64,000 bases of DNA from Chryseobacterium sp. G0186 (GCF_003815675.1 NZ_CP033918.1:310001-374000), one strand, 5' to 3'. Counted from the first letter of the stretch, positions 8,961-17,660 are shown. Numbers and translations: made by a program. Notes: generated by a model from the sequence alone, not told the origin.

Positions 8961-8990
8961 TCCTGGTGATCATATCATCAGGATTTTTTA
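8961..8990 (+). terminator. Rho-independent terminator
   Basis: Stem TCCTGGTGAT / ATCATCAGGA (one G-U pair) with loop CAT-type spacer, followed by six T. It ends the transcript of the Bax-inhibitor-like gene. Confidence 0.75.
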
Positions 8991-9033
8991 TTCTTAATAG
9001 GGTAAGGGTGTGAGCAGCTCTTAAACTCTTGAA

Positions 9034-9072
9034 CCAACAAATCCTGATGACATTTCATCGGGATTTTGTTGG
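9034..9072. repeat. Long imperfect inverted repeat
   Basis: CCAACAAATCCTGATGA pairs with TCATCGGGATTTTGTTGG around a 4-nt loop, with one bulge and one G-U pair. Its core (CCTGATGA/TCATCGGG) resembles the terminator 60 nt upstream, so it may be a second, backup terminator or a duplicated hairpin. The rest of the gap 8935-9231 holds no gene I can support. Confidence 0.6.
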
Positions 9073-9231
9073 ATATTCTTTACTGCATGTCCATGTAGTT
9101 TCTAACCTCTTATTGACTGGAATGTCTTTTTGAGGTGTATTATATTGAAAATACAGTTAGGATAGTAAGAATAAGAAAAAGTATAGTAATGAGGAAGACC
9201 TCAGGTATTTTGTGTTTTTATAATCCTTTGA

Positions 9232-9480
9232 TTATTTATCAATAGATCCTAAAACCTTTTGTGCAAATGAGTTTAGGGCATCCTTTTCACTCATTCCGCT
9301 TTGTACATTAGCATGAACTTCCAAAGCTCCGCAGATGTTGGTAATAAGCTCTCCTGCAACATTTAAATCCTCTTCACTTGTTCCTCTGAATTCGCAGAAG
9401 CTTTCCAGAACTTCTAATGTTTTTTCCAGGTTCTCAGGAGTCTGATTCTGATAGAATTGTCTGATTACGGGTAATTTCAT
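9232..9480 (-). CDS. Small conserved protein, DUF6952-like
   Basis: 82-residue acidic helical protein starting MKLPVIRQFYQ. No signal peptide, cysteine pair or membrane segment beyond a few scattered residues. Its ATG overlaps the thioredoxin stop codon (TAATG), implying translational coupling. It resembles the small family annotated as DUF6952 in Flavobacteriia, which occurs with thioredoxin and peroxiredoxin; that name is from memory. Two cysteines (in FCEFRG and NICGAL) could be redox-active but are not a CxxC pair. It may be an accessory of the thioredoxin/peroxiredoxin couple. Confidence 0.8.
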   Translation of the reverse strand: MKLPVIRQFYQNQTPENLEKTLEVLESFCEFRGTSEEDLNVAGELITNICGALEVHANVQSGMSEKDALNSFAQKVLGSIDK

Positions 9481-9788
9481 TATGATAATTCGTTAAAAAG
9501 GTTAATTAAACTCTCTGCCTGGTTAGATTGAACCTGGTTTACCAATTCACCATTTTTAAAGATAGCGAAGGTAGGTAAGTTGTCTACTTTTGCTAGTTTT
9601 CTGCTTTCAGGAAGCTTTTCAGCATCTACATACAAGAAAGGAATTGCTTCGTTTTCAGATGCTAATTTTTTGAATTTCGGCTTCATGATTCTGCAGTTTC
9701 CGCACCATGTTGCACCATATTGAACAACTACTTTTTCGTTGTCGTTAACTATATTCTGTAATGTATCTTCTGTTAATTCTGTGTACAT
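9480..9788 (-). CDS. Thioredoxin family protein
   Basis: 102-residue cytoplasmic thioredoxin-fold protein. The active site is WCGNC (Cys29, Cys32) rather than the WCGPC of classical thioredoxin, and the cis-proline lies in NLPTFAIF. It likely reduces the peroxiredoxin encoded 127 nt upstream or a similar target. The Gly-Asn dipeptide between the cysteines should alter redox potential compared with TrxA. It is translationally coupled to the small protein downstream. No signal peptide, so action in the cytoplasm is inferred. Confidence 0.9.
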   Translation of the reverse strand: MYTELTEDTLQNIVNDNEKVVVQYGATWCGNCRIMKPKFKKLASENEAIPFLYVDAEKLPESRKLAKVDNLPTFAIFKNGELVNQVQSNQAESLINLFNELS

Positions 9789-9812
9789 AAGTTTATTTTT
9801 TTATAAAAATAA

Positions 9813-9898
9813 ACAATGTAACAATCTAAAAAATTACCAATCTAACAATTCAGGAAAAGAACTTTCAAAATTGTTATACTGTTAGATTGTTACATTGT
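9813..9898. repeat. Inverted repeat with 17-bp perfect arms
   Basis: ACAATGTAACAATCTAA at 9813-9829 is the exact reverse complement of 9882-9898. Inside it a second pair, TAACAATT (9843-9850) and AATTGTTA (9869-9876), can form a nested stem, and a further CAATCTAACA / TGTTAGATTG pairing gives an alternative fold. It fills the gap between peroxiredoxin and thioredoxin genes and could act as a mobile palindromic repeat or an RNA processing/attenuation site. Confidence 0.75.
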
Positions 9899-9915
9899 CA
9901 TATTAAAATTAAGAA

Positions 9916-10548
9916 TTAGTTCTTAGCTAAATATTCTGCTGTAGAAGTTCTGTCTGCCTTCATAGCGTCTTTTCCTTCTTCCCAGTTTGCAGGACATACT
10001 TCACCGTGCTTTTGAACGTGAGTATAAGCGTCGATTAATCTTAAGAATTCTTTTACGTTTCTTCCTAGAGGCATATCGTTTACCGCTTCGTGGAAGATTT
10101 TTCCAGTTTCGTCGATAAGGTAAGTTGCTCTGTATGTTACGTTGGACCCTGTAAATACTTCTTCTCCTTCTTCATTGTATTCGAAATCCTGATCTACAAT
10201 TCCTAATGTGTTAGCCAATTGTCTGTGAGTATCAGCTAAAAGTGGGTAAGTTACTCCTTCAATACCTCCGTTATCTTTTGGTGTGTTCAACCAAGCGAAG
10301 TGTACTTCGTTTGTATCACAAGATGCACCGATTACTTTAGTGTTTCTTTTTTCGAACTCACCTAAAGCCTCCTGGAAAGCGTGAAGCTCCGTAGGGCAAA
10401 CGAAAGTGAAATCTTTAGGGTACCAGAATAAAAGTACTTTCTGTTGGTTTGTTGTTGCTTCTTCAAGGATGTTGATTTTTAAATCATCACCCATTTCAGA
10501 CATTGCGTCGATTGTTAAATTTGGGAATTTTTTTCCTACTAAAGACAT
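9916..10548 (-). CDS. Peroxiredoxin, typical 2-Cys AhpC type
   Basis: 210-residue cytoplasmic thiol peroxidase that reduces hydrogen peroxide and organic hydroperoxides. Peroxidatic Cys51 lies in DFTFVCPTELHAF, and the resolving cysteine lies in HGEVCPANWEEG near the C-terminus. Length and motifs fit AhpC/Prx1-type enzymes. No AhpF reductase is adjacent; instead a thioredoxin follows downstream, which is the probable reductant. A promoter with both -7 and -33 elements lies just upstream. No OxyR site was identified. Confidence 0.93.
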   Translation of the reverse strand: MSLVGKKFPNLTIDAMSEMGDDLKINILEEATTNQQKVLLFWYPKDFTFVCPTELHAFQEALGEFEKRNTKVIGASCDTNEVHFAWLNTPKDNGGIEGVTYPLLADTHRQLANTLGIVDQDFEYNEEGEEVFTGSNVTYRATYLIDETGKIFHEAVNDMPLGRNVKEFLRLIDAYTHVQKHGEVCPANWEEGKDAMKADRTSTAEYLAKN

Positions 10549-10580
10549 AATTTTCTGTTTTTATATTTAAATTTCTAATG

Positions 10581-10612
10581 CAAATATAGAAAAGTTTCAT
10601 CTATCAAACAAA
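10581..10612 (-). promoter_or_regulatory. Promoter of peroxiredoxin gene
   Basis: On the minus strand TTTG (10612-10609) is followed after 20 nt by TATATTTG (10588-10581), matching the Bacteroidota -33/-7 consensus and spacing. The -7 element is 33 nt from the ATG. Confidence 0.7.
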
Positions 10613-10661
10613 CGAATATTGATAAATAAAATCTATAATTGTTTTTGATGCGTTATTAAGT

Positions 10662-10690
10662 AAAAAGGCCCTGAAATCAGGACCTTTTGT
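10662..10690 (-). terminator. Rho-independent terminator of M16 gene
   Basis: AAAAGGCCCTGA and TCAGGACCTTTT pair with one mismatch; on the minus strand the hairpin ends in five T. It lies 6 nt after the M16 protease stop codon. Confidence 0.7.
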
Positions 10691-10695
10691 TTATT

Positions 10696-13635
10696 TTAAT
10701 AACCAAATACTTCTGTTAGATTGAGTTTTTTTACCTCACCCAGCTTCTGCATATCGGCTTCTTTCACTTTATCCTGTGCAGCAACAATACAGTATGTATA
10801 ATTCTTGTTCTTCATTTCCTTGTCATGGAAAGTATTGATGTCTGCAAAAGACAATTTTGGTGCCTGTTCGTAGGTATTCTTTCTCATATCGAAGTTATTT
10901 CCAAGTCTTTGTGACTTTAAATAAGAGAAGATAATACCATCCTGAGAAATTCTTTCAGAAGCGATAGACTTTTTCAATCCGCTTTTTGCTGTTTCAAACA
11001 ATTGTTCAGACTTTGGAAGTGTTGTCAGGAGTTCATTCATCGCTGTAGTAGACTCATTGAATTTATCCGCCTGAGTTCCTACATAGGCCATCACCATATC
11101 TTTATCTGCTTTCTTGCTTGGCAATGCAAAGTAAGAATAGGTAGAGTAGGCTAATGCTTTAGATTCTCTGATGGTCTGGAAAACAATAGATCCCATTCCT
11201 CCCCCGAAGTAGGTGTTGAATAGATTTACGGTAGGGGTAATTGTAGGGTTGTACTGATCAGAGTTTCTCACCCAGAATACTTCAGCCTGTACCATGTCAT
11301 AATGAGCGAATAATACCTTGTTTTTATCTGTTGGGATCTGAACAAAGGTTTTAGTCTTAGGAAGCTCTTTAAGGCTTGCAGGAAGCTTATGGATAGGTTT
11401 TAGAGAAGCTACTGTTTCTTCTCCTGATTTCGGTCCGTAATAAAGAACCTTATGTTTAAAGTTGAACAAATCGTGAAGAATGTTAACCAGGTCTTCAGCT
11501 TTTAATGCATCAAGTTCAGCATCACTCAATACATTGTTGAATGGGTTCTGTGCTCCATATTGTGCATAGCTTCTCAATCCGGCCATAATTGTTGCCTTAT
11601 TTTGCTTTGCATTAGTTCTGGCTTTCTTGAGTCTTGCCTTATAGGCGTCCAGTGCTGCTTGATCTGCTTTGCAGTTTTTAATCAGGTCCTCAAATAAAGC
11701 TGTTGTTTTATCGAAATTTTCATTCAGTCCTTCTAGGGATACATAGGTTTCCTCATTTCCGGCGCTTACGTTAAAACTTGATGCCAGTTTATAAAACTCT
11801 CTGCTGATGGTTTCTGAAGATTTGTTATTGGTTCCAAGGTACTGAAGGTATTCAGCAGCCAACGGAAGCATTTTATTGTTCCATTTTCCGGAATCAAAAT
11901 GATAATACATTCTGAACAAGGCATTATCTGTATTTTTTACAGAAAGAACATCTACTTCACCTAATTTATTCTTTGCAATATCCTTATCATAGTTCAGCCA
12001 TACCGGAGCGATTGCTTTTTCCGGCATTTCGTCAATCTTCTTAAGGAAAGGAGATTGATCTTCCCTGTTTACAGAAACAGGGGTGATGGTAGGCTTGTCT
12101 ACCTTTACAATGCTCTTGTCTTCACCTTTTTTCTTGTAAACTGCTACATAGTTATTGTTCTGAAGATACTTAGCGGCAAAATCCATGATATCTTTCTTGG
12201 TAAGCTTGGAAATTTCTTCAATATATTCCAAGTTTACTTTATGATCTACCTCTGAAGTGAACTCATCCATCAAAATACTTGCTCTTGAAGAATATTTTTC
12301 ATCTTTCTGAATGGTATTTTTCTTTTCGTTGTTAACGATGGACTGAATAAGGTCATCAGAGAATTCTCCCTTTTTCAATTTATCAATTTCCTGAAGAAGA
12401 AGGTTTTTTACTTCATCCAAAGATTGTCCTTCTGTAGGTTTTCCTTGTAAAAGTAAAACTGAATAATCTTTCAATGCATAAGGAAATGCGAAGGCTCCCA
12501 GTAATTTTTGTTTCTTTACCAGATCAAGGTCAATTAATCCCGCCTGTCCGTTGGTAAGCATACTTCCCACAAAATTTAATAATCTTGCATCCTTTGTTGA
12601 AGCTCCGGGAAACCTGAAACCAAGCATTACACTTTCAGCATCAGGACCTACAACTTCCTTGATAACAGGAGATGAAATAGCCTTTTCCTGCCCGATTTTA
12701 TATTCAGGAACAGGTTTAGATTTCATATACGAAAAAGCCTTGTCGATTTTAGCAATTACTTCATCAGGATTGAAATCTCCGGACATGATAATCCCCATGT
12801 TATTGGGAACATAATAATTATTGTAATATTCCCTGATGGCATGCAAAGATGGATTTTTCAAATGCTCAATCGTTCCGATGGTGGTTTGCTTTCCGTAATT
12901 GTTGTTAGGGAAAAGATTGGCAAACATCATATCAAAAACCTTATCTCCGTCCTCATCAAGAGATCTGTTTTTTTCTTCGTATACCGCTTCAAGCTCAGTA
13001 TGGAAAAGTCTGAGAACCGGCTCTCTGAATCTCTCTCCCTGTACCGCTAAAAATTTATCAATAACGTTGGAAGGAACATCTTCAGTGTATACCGTTTGTT
13101 CAAAGGAAGTGAAAGCATTGGTTCCGTCGGCTCCCATACCAGCCATCATTTTGTCATACTCATTGGCAATGGCATACTTGGCAGCCTCTCCGGAAACCCT
13201 GTCGATTTCTTTGTAGATCTCCTTTCTTTTGGCTTCATCCTTTGTCTGATTGTATTTCTCATAAAGAGCATCAATCTGATCTAAAAGAGGTTTTTCCTTT
13301 GCCCAGTCCTTAGATCCAAATTGATTGGTTCCCTTGAAAAGCATGTGTTCAAGATAGTGAGCAAGACCCGTATGATCTGCCGGATCGGTTTTACTTCCAG
13401 CTTTCGTTGCAATATAAGTCTGGATCCTTGGTTCCTTGCTGGTAGGGCTCAAGATAACCGTTAATCCGTTCTTTAAAGTATAATATCTTGCGGAAGTAGG
13501 GTCGTTGGTAACATACCTGTACGTATAGCCGTTGGAATTTGCTTCTTTCCACTGGAAATCCTGCCCAAAAGCATGACCGGCAAAACTTGCTGCAGCAATG
13601 CTTGAAACGATAGTTAATTTTTTTAACAGATTCAT
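10696..13635 (-). CDS. M16 family metallopeptidase, two-domain (pitrilysin-like)
   Basis: 979-residue exported zinc protease. A signal peptide (residues 1-24, ending AFGQ) is followed by an N-terminal M16 domain with the inverted zinc motif HYLEH (His93, Glu96, His97). The third ligand Glu probably lies in LEAVYEEKNRSLDEDGD. A second M16-like half (from about residue 530) lacks an HxxEH motif, as expected for the inactive half of a single-chain clamshell protease. Likely site of action is the periplasm, degrading short peptides. It is a stand-alone transcript with its own terminator; aspartate aminotransferase lies 34 nt upstream and could read into it. Confidence 0.9.
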   Translation of the reverse strand: MNLLKKLTIVSSIAAASFAGHAFGQDFQWKEANSNGYTYRYVTNDPTSARYYTLKNGLTVILSPTSKEPRIQTYIATKAGSKTDPADHTGLAHYLEHMLFKGTNQFGSKDWAKEKPLLDQIDALYEKYNQTKDEAKRKEIYKEIDRVSGEAAKYAIANEYDKMMAGMGADGTNAFTSFEQTVYTEDVPSNVIDKFLAVQGERFREPVLRLFHTELEAVYEEKNRSLDEDGDKVFDMMFANLFPNNNYGKQTTIGTIEHLKNPSLHAIREYYNNYYVPNNMGIIMSGDFNPDEVIAKIDKAFSYMKSKPVPEYKIGQEKAISSPVIKEVVGPDAESVMLGFRFPGASTKDARLLNFVGSMLTNGQAGLIDLDLVKKQKLLGAFAFPYALKDYSVLLLQGKPTEGQSLDEVKNLLLQEIDKLKKGEFSDDLIQSIVNNEKKNTIQKDEKYSSRASILMDEFTSEVDHKVNLEYIEEISKLTKKDIMDFAAKYLQNNNYVAVYKKKGEDKSIVKVDKPTITPVSVNREDQSPFLKKIDEMPEKAIAPVWLNYDKDIAKNKLGEVDVLSVKNTDNALFRMYYHFDSGKWNNKMLPLAAEYLQYLGTNNKSSETISREFYKLASSFNVSAGNEETYVSLEGLNENFDKTTALFEDLIKNCKADQAALDAYKARLKKARTNAKQNKATIMAGLRSYAQYGAQNPFNNVLSDAELDALKAEDLVNILHDLFNFKHKVLYYGPKSGEETVASLKPIHKLPASLKELPKTKTFVQIPTDKNKVLFAHYDMVQAEVFWVRNSDQYNPTITPTVNLFNTYFGGGMGSIVFQTIRESKALAYSTYSYFALPSKKADKDMVMAYVGTQADKFNESTTAMNELLTTLPKSEQLFETAKSGLKKSIASERISQDGIIFSYLKSQRLGNNFDMRKNTYEQAPKLSFADINTFHDKEMKNKNYTYCIVAAQDKVKEADMQKLGEVKKLNLTEVFGY

Positions 13636-13669
13636 TGTAATTGAAATGTGTTTTATTTATTTTAAATTC

Positions 13670-14863
13670 TTAATTGAATTGGTCTAACAAATCTTTAATT
13701 CGTTTCATCGCTTCCCTTAAATCTTCTTCAGAAGCAGCATAAGAGAATCTGATACATTCCGGGCTTCCGAATGAAAAGCCTCCTACACACCCAACATGAG
13801 CATTTTCTAACAGGAACATAGCAAAGTCATCAGAGTTTTTAATTTCCGTCCCGTTTAATGTTTTTCCTAGGTAATGTGAAATGTCCGGGAAGAAATAGAA
13901 TGCCGCCTTTGGAAGAGATACTTTAAAACCAGGAATTTCCTTAATCAGTTCATAAACAAGATTTCTTCTCTCCTTAAAAGCATCAATCATATACTTGTAT
14001 TCAGATGGATCTGTCTTTAAAGCAATAATAGATGCTCTTTGAGCCATAGTGTTAGCTCCACTTGTCATTTGTCCCTGTACTTTTTCACAGGCTTTTGCCA
14101 ACCATTCCGGGCAGGCCGAATATCCGATTCTCCATCCGGTCATAGCGAAAGCCTTTGACATTCCGTTGATTACAGCAGTCTGTTCATATACTTCAGGAAA
14201 CTGAGCTATGGATGTTGTTTTCGTCTCATAATTGATGAATTCATAGATTTCATCTGAAATGATTGTTACTTGAGGGTGTTTGGCGATTACTTTTGCGATG
14301 GATTTTAGTTCATCGTAAGTATAATAACCACCTGATGGGTTGCATGGTGAACTGAAAAGGACCGCTTTGGTTTTATCAGTGATGGCTAATTCAAGCTGTT
14401 CAGCAGTAACCTTGAAATCCGTAACGTAGGAAGTGGGAAGAATGACAGACGTACCACCCATCATTTTTACCATTTCATCATAGCTTACCCAATAAGGAGC
14501 CGGAAGCAATACTTCATCACCATCATTGATAATAGATGCCAGAACATTTATAATAGCCTGTTTAGCACCGTTTGATACACAGATTTGTGAAGGTTTATAT
14601 TCTAGGTTGTTATCTCTTTTTAATTTGTAGGCAATTGCCTCACGCAGTTCAAGGAATCCTGGGACAGGAGAGTAGTGGCTGTAGTTTTGATTAATGGCAT
14701 CGAAAGCGGCCTGTTTGATATTGTCCGGAACATCAAAATCCGGTTCACCAAGGGTTAAGCTGATAACGTCTATTCCGTTAGCTTTCATTTCTCTAGCCTT
14801 ATTAGACATTACAAAAGTCTGTGAGTATCCTAGTCTTTTTACTCTATCTGAAAGTTTGTCCAT
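13670..14863 (-). CDS. Pyridoxal-phosphate aminotransferase, aspartate aminotransferase type
   Basis: 397-residue class I/II aminotransferase exchanging amino groups between aspartate (or aromatic/other amino acids) and 2-oxo acids in the cytoplasm. PLP lysine lies in GMSKAFAMTGWRIGYS; the substrate arginine is expected in the late RFSYAASEEDL region; DEIYE and NPSGG motifs are present. I chose the ATG at 14863 (MDKLSDRVKRLG) over an upstream start at 14914 because the -7 promoter element lies at 14882-14889, within the longer version. The subgroup resembles type Ib aspartate aminotransferases such as those of Thermus. Confidence 0.92.
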   Translation of the reverse strand: MDKLSDRVKRLGYSQTFVMSNKAREMKANGIDVISLTLGEPDFDVPDNIKQAAFDAINQNYSHYSPVPGFLELREAIAYKLKRDNNLEYKPSQICVSNGAKQAIINVLASIINDGDEVLLPAPYWVSYDEMVKMMGGTSVILPTSYVTDFKVTAEQLELAITDKTKAVLFSSPCNPSGGYYTYDELKSIAKVIAKHPQVTIISDEIYEFINYETKTTSIAQFPEVYEQTAVINGMSKAFAMTGWRIGYSACPEWLAKACEKVQGQMTSGANTMAQRASIIALKTDPSEYKYMIDAFKERRNLVYELIKEIPGFKVSLPKAAFYFFPDISHYLGKTLNGTEIKNSDDFAMFLLENAHVGCVGGFSFGSPECIRFSYAASEEDLREAMKRIKDLLDQFN

Positions 14864-14881
14864 GTATTTTTTGAATTTTAA

Positions 14882-14914
14882 CAAATATAGAATAAAAACG
14901 TGTTTTAGAAGCAA
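14882..14914 (-). promoter_or_regulatory. Promoter of aminotransferase gene
   Basis: CAAATATA at 14882-14889 reads TATATTTG on the minus strand, 18 nt from the ATG at 14863. A TTG at 14914-14912 sits 22 nt further upstream as a possible -33 element. It supports the shorter protein start. Confidence 0.6.
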
Positions 14915-15123
14915 TAAAAATAGGGTTGCTTTAAAGATATTTATCAGGTTTTAATTAAATCACTATTGTTAGATATAAAATAAATTTTATCGATAAATTT
15001 GAATAAATTTAAGTCATGTGATCATTTTTTATTAAGCTTTTTATGATCTAAATGGAATAAAATAGAAAAAAATGCTTCCAAAGCTAAGGGTTTTGTATCT
15101 TTAAGTTGTATAAGATCCATTCT

Positions 15124-16461
15124 ATGAAATATTCTGTTTTTTTATTGTTAATTTCCTGTACAGCCTTTTCCCAGGGGCGTTTAAAAGATGATGAAGTAAA
15201 GAAATACGTTTCACAGGTAAACGAGGATTCCTTAAAATCATACATCAATACATTGGTAAGTTTCCAGACCAGACATACTTTAAGTATAATTGATGATCCT
15301 AAGCAGGGGATTGGCGCTGCAAGAAACTGGGTTATTCAACAATTTAAAAACTATGCAAAAAATTCAGGAGGAAGAATGGAGGTATATCTGCAACAGGAAG
15401 ATTTACAACCCGATGGAAAACGTATTGATAAAGCAGTGAATTTGGGGAATGTTGTTGCTTTTCTTAAAGGTACAGACCCCAATGATAAGAGAGTTTTCCT
15501 GATTGGGGGACATCTTGACTCAAGGGTAACGGATGTGATGAACAGGACTTCAGTAGCTCCTGGTGCCAATGATGACGGCAGTGGTGTAAGTGCTGTAATG
15601 GAAGCGGCAAGGATATTAAGCAGATCATTATTTCCTGCTTCCATCATTTTTGTGGCTTTCTCGGGGGAAGAACAGTCATTGCTGGGATCCAGGCTTCTGG
15701 CGGAGAAAATTAAAAAAGAAAACCTACAATTGGAAGCCGTTCTGAATAATGATATGATTGGAAATCCAAAAACAGGAGAAACAGGGGAAGTCAATACCCG
15801 TACACTTCGGGTTTTCAGTGAGGGTTTGCCATACATGGAGCTCGATAAAAAAGCATTAGGCATTAGAAATCTGGGACTTGAAAATGATAGCGACTCCAGA
15901 CAGCTGGCCCGGTATATCAAAGAGATTGCAGAACAATATGTCAATAAGCTTACCATAAAAATGATCTACAGAAACGATAGATTTTTGCGCGGAGGGGATC
16001 ATACCAGCTTTGTTAATCATGGATTTCCATCCGTGAGACTTACGGAATACTATGAAAACTATGATCACCAGCATCAGGATATAAGAGTGGAAAACAACAA
16101 ACAATATGGTGATCTGCCTGAGTTTATGGATTTTAAGTATCTGAAAAAGAATGTGGCTGCAAATGTTGCTGTATTGGCAAGTCTTGCAAAATCTACTTCA
16201 AAACCGGAACGAGTAGAAATGGACGTTAAGGAACTTACCAACTCTACAACGCTTCATTGGCAAAAACCAACATCAGGAATACCGGCAGGATATTTTGTTC
16301 TGATTCGGGAAACAGATAGCCCAGTATGGCAAAAGAGAATATTTACGACGGAACTTTCAGCAAAACTCCCGTTTTCAAAGGATAATTATATTTTTGCCGT
16401 ACAGACTGTCAGTCAGTCCGGAAATCTGAATGTGCCTGTAATTCCGGGGATTGCCAGATAA
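15124..16461 (+). CDS. M28 family peptidase with C-terminal FN3-like domain
   Basis: 445-residue exported zinc aminopeptidase. Signal peptide MKYSVFLLLISCTAFSQG, then an M28 domain with all expected residues visible: GGHLDS His, GANDDGSG Asp, FSGEEQS Glu pair, NNDMIGN Asp and a late His in the YDHQHQD segment. From about residue 365 a Fn3-like beta domain follows (TLHWQKPTSGIPAGYFVLIRE). I used the ATG at 15124; an upstream TTG in frame at 15106 would put six residues before a textbook signal peptide. Unlike the M28 pair at the left edge it is not of carboxypeptidase Q type. It stands alone. Confidence 0.9.
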   Translation: MKYSVFLLLISCTAFSQGRLKDDEVKKYVSQVNEDSLKSYINTLVSFQTRHTLSIIDDPKQGIGAARNWVIQQFKNYAKNSGGRMEVYLQQEDLQPDGKRIDKAVNLGNVVAFLKGTDPNDKRVFLIGGHLDSRVTDVMNRTSVAPGANDDGSGVSAVMEAARILSRSLFPASIIFVAFSGEEQSLLGSRLLAEKIKKENLQLEAVLNNDMIGNPKTGETGEVNTRTLRVFSEGLPYMELDKKALGIRNLGLENDSDSRQLARYIKEIAEQYVNKLTIKMIYRNDRFLRGGDHTSFVNHGFPSVRLTEYYENYDHQHQDIRVENNKQYGDLPEFMDFKYLKKNVAANVAVLASLAKSTSKPERVEMDVKELTNSTTLHWQKPTSGIPAGYFVLIRETDSPVWQKRIFTTELSAKLPFSKDNYIFAVQTVSQSGNLNVPVIPGIAR

Positions 16462-16507
16462 TATTACAATTGATAATGATATTCTTAGCATGATCTGGAA
16501 AAGTAGA

Positions 16508-16539
16508 TTTGAATACAAAAGAAATAAAACTTATTTTTG
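16508..16539 (+). promoter_or_regulatory. Promoter of rsmG
   Basis: TTTG (16508-16511), 20 nt spacer, then TATTTTTG (16532-16539): a full match to the Bacteroidota -33/-7 arrangement, 18 nt before the rsmG ATG. Confidence 0.7.
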
Positions 16540-16557
16540 TAGATTATAATAATTCAC

Positions 16558-17193
16558 ATGTCTACATCGTTACTATTAAAATATTTTCCGGATCTTACTG
16601 AAACACAGTTAGAACAGTTTGCAAAACTGGAAGAACTGTACAATGAATGGAATGAAAAGATCAACGTAATTTCCAGAAAAGATATGGAGTCGTTGTATGA
16701 AAAGCATATTCTGCACTCTCTGGGAGTGGCAAAAGTAATGGAATTTGCTCCGGGAACTAAAGTACTGGACATTGGAACCGGAGGAGGTTTTCCGGGGATT
16801 CCGTTAGCGATCCTTTTCCCTGAAGCAGAATTTACCCTGATTGATTCCATTGGTAAGAAAATTACTGTGGTGAACGCAGTTGCAGAAGGAGTTGGATTGA
16901 AAAATGTTACCGCAATCCATGGAAGAGCAGAAAAATTAAAGGAAAAATTCCACTTTGTAGTCAGTAGAGCAGTAACCCAAATGCCGGAATTTTTAAGATG
17001 GCTGAAGGGGAAATTTGAAAAAGAACAGTTTAATCCTAAACATAATGGAATTTTATATTTAAAAGGCGGAGATCTTGCAGAAGAACTTGCCGGAATTAAA
17101 TGTGAGATATTCAATCTTAAACACTATTTTGACGAAGAATTTTTTGATACTAAAAAAGTAGTTTATTTATCGAAAGGTAATTTTAATTCCTAA
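16558..17193 (+). CDS. rsmG: 16S rRNA (guanine527-N7)-methyltransferase
   Basis: 211-residue cytoplasmic SAM-dependent methyltransferase that methylates N7 of G527 in 16S rRNA. The SAM-binding motif VLDIGTGGGFPGIPLAI is diagnostic, followed by the acidic motif FTLIDSIGKK and the conserved VVSRAVTQ segment. Length is normal for RsmG/GidB. Loss of this enzyme in other bacteria gives low-level streptomycin resistance. Promoter elements are immediately upstream; the downstream lipoprotein gene starts 56 nt later. Confidence 0.95.
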   Translation: MSTSLLLKYFPDLTETQLEQFAKLEELYNEWNEKINVISRKDMESLYEKHILHSLGVAKVMEFAPGTKVLDIGTGGGFPGIPLAILFPEAEFTLIDSIGKKITVVNAVAEGVGLKNVTAIHGRAEKLKEKFHFVVSRAVTQMPEFLRWLKGKFEKEQFNPKHNGILYLKGGDLAEELAGIKCEIFNLKHYFDEEFFDTKKVVYLSKGNFNS

Positions 17194-17249
17194 TTTGGGA
17201 TGATTGGGAAGTAGTTTTCACCAGATGTTTATTAATAATCGCAAAATTA

Positions 17250-17660
17250 ATGGTTATGAAAAAACTTTTAAATATTGGATTTTCAGTAGCACTGCTAGGC
17301 TTACTTGCGGTATCCTGTAATGATGATGATTATGAGACTATTGAATCCATTGATAAGATCAAAATAGACAGTGTAAAAATAGTACATGATACGATGGATG
17401 TTTTTTCGGTGCAGAGTATAAAGACGTATTCTACCTATCCGTCTCAGTGTCAGGGTTTCTATGGGTATGATTATATTCATGACAGCAAGTTTGGAAGATC
17501 GGTGACGGCATATAAGTACATTACCGGTGGACCTTGTACCCCAAATAGTTATAAAGGAGCCAATCAGATTAATTTTAGCCCACAGCAGACAGGAACATAT
17601 ACCCTTAAATTCTGGAATGGCGGAAATAGCTGGATCACAAAAACGATTGTCGTAGAATAA
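17250..17660 (+). CDS. Small lipoprotein of unknown function
   Basis: 136 residues. A lipoprotein signal ends in LLAVSC with Cys23 as the lipidated residue, followed by an Asp-rich stretch (NDDDYE) typical of surface-sorted Bacteroidota lipoproteins. The rest looks beta-rich with a Pro/Tyr/Cys-containing middle and the ending GTYTLKFWNGGNSWITKTI, suggesting an Ig-like fold. An internal ATG at 17256 (MKKLLNIG) would also give a good signal. Its stop overlaps the start of the DUF922 gene (TAATG), so the two are coupled. No specific function can be given. Confidence 0.8.
   Translation: MVMKKLLNIGFSVALLGLLAVSCNDDDYETIESIDKIKIDSVKIVHDTMDVFSVQSIKTYSTYPSQCQGFYGYDYIHDSKFGRSVTAYKYITGGPCTPNSYKGANQINFSPQQTGTYTLKFWNGGNSWITKTIVVE

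Noticed and set aside
14863..14914. Longer aminotransferase with start at 14914
   Set aside because: The TATATTTG -7 element at 14882-14889 would fall inside the coding region, and the ATG at 14863 gives the family-typical start.
14986..14997. TTTATCGATAAA palindrome upstream of the third M28 gene as operator
   Set aside because: In such AT-rich intergenic DNA a 12-bp AT palindrome is weak evidence, and it is about 130 nt from the ATG with no second copy.
15351..15956. Open frame of about 200 codons on the minus strand inside the M28 gene at 15.1-16.5 kb
   Set aside because: It lies wholly antisense to a gene with intact catalytic motifs, has no domain match and no promoter; it is a shadow of the codon usage.
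16554..17114. Open frame on the minus strand across rsmG
   Set aside because: Antisense to rsmG, whose SAM motifs are clear. Serine- and phenylalanine-rich translation is typical of antisense frames in AT-rich DNA.
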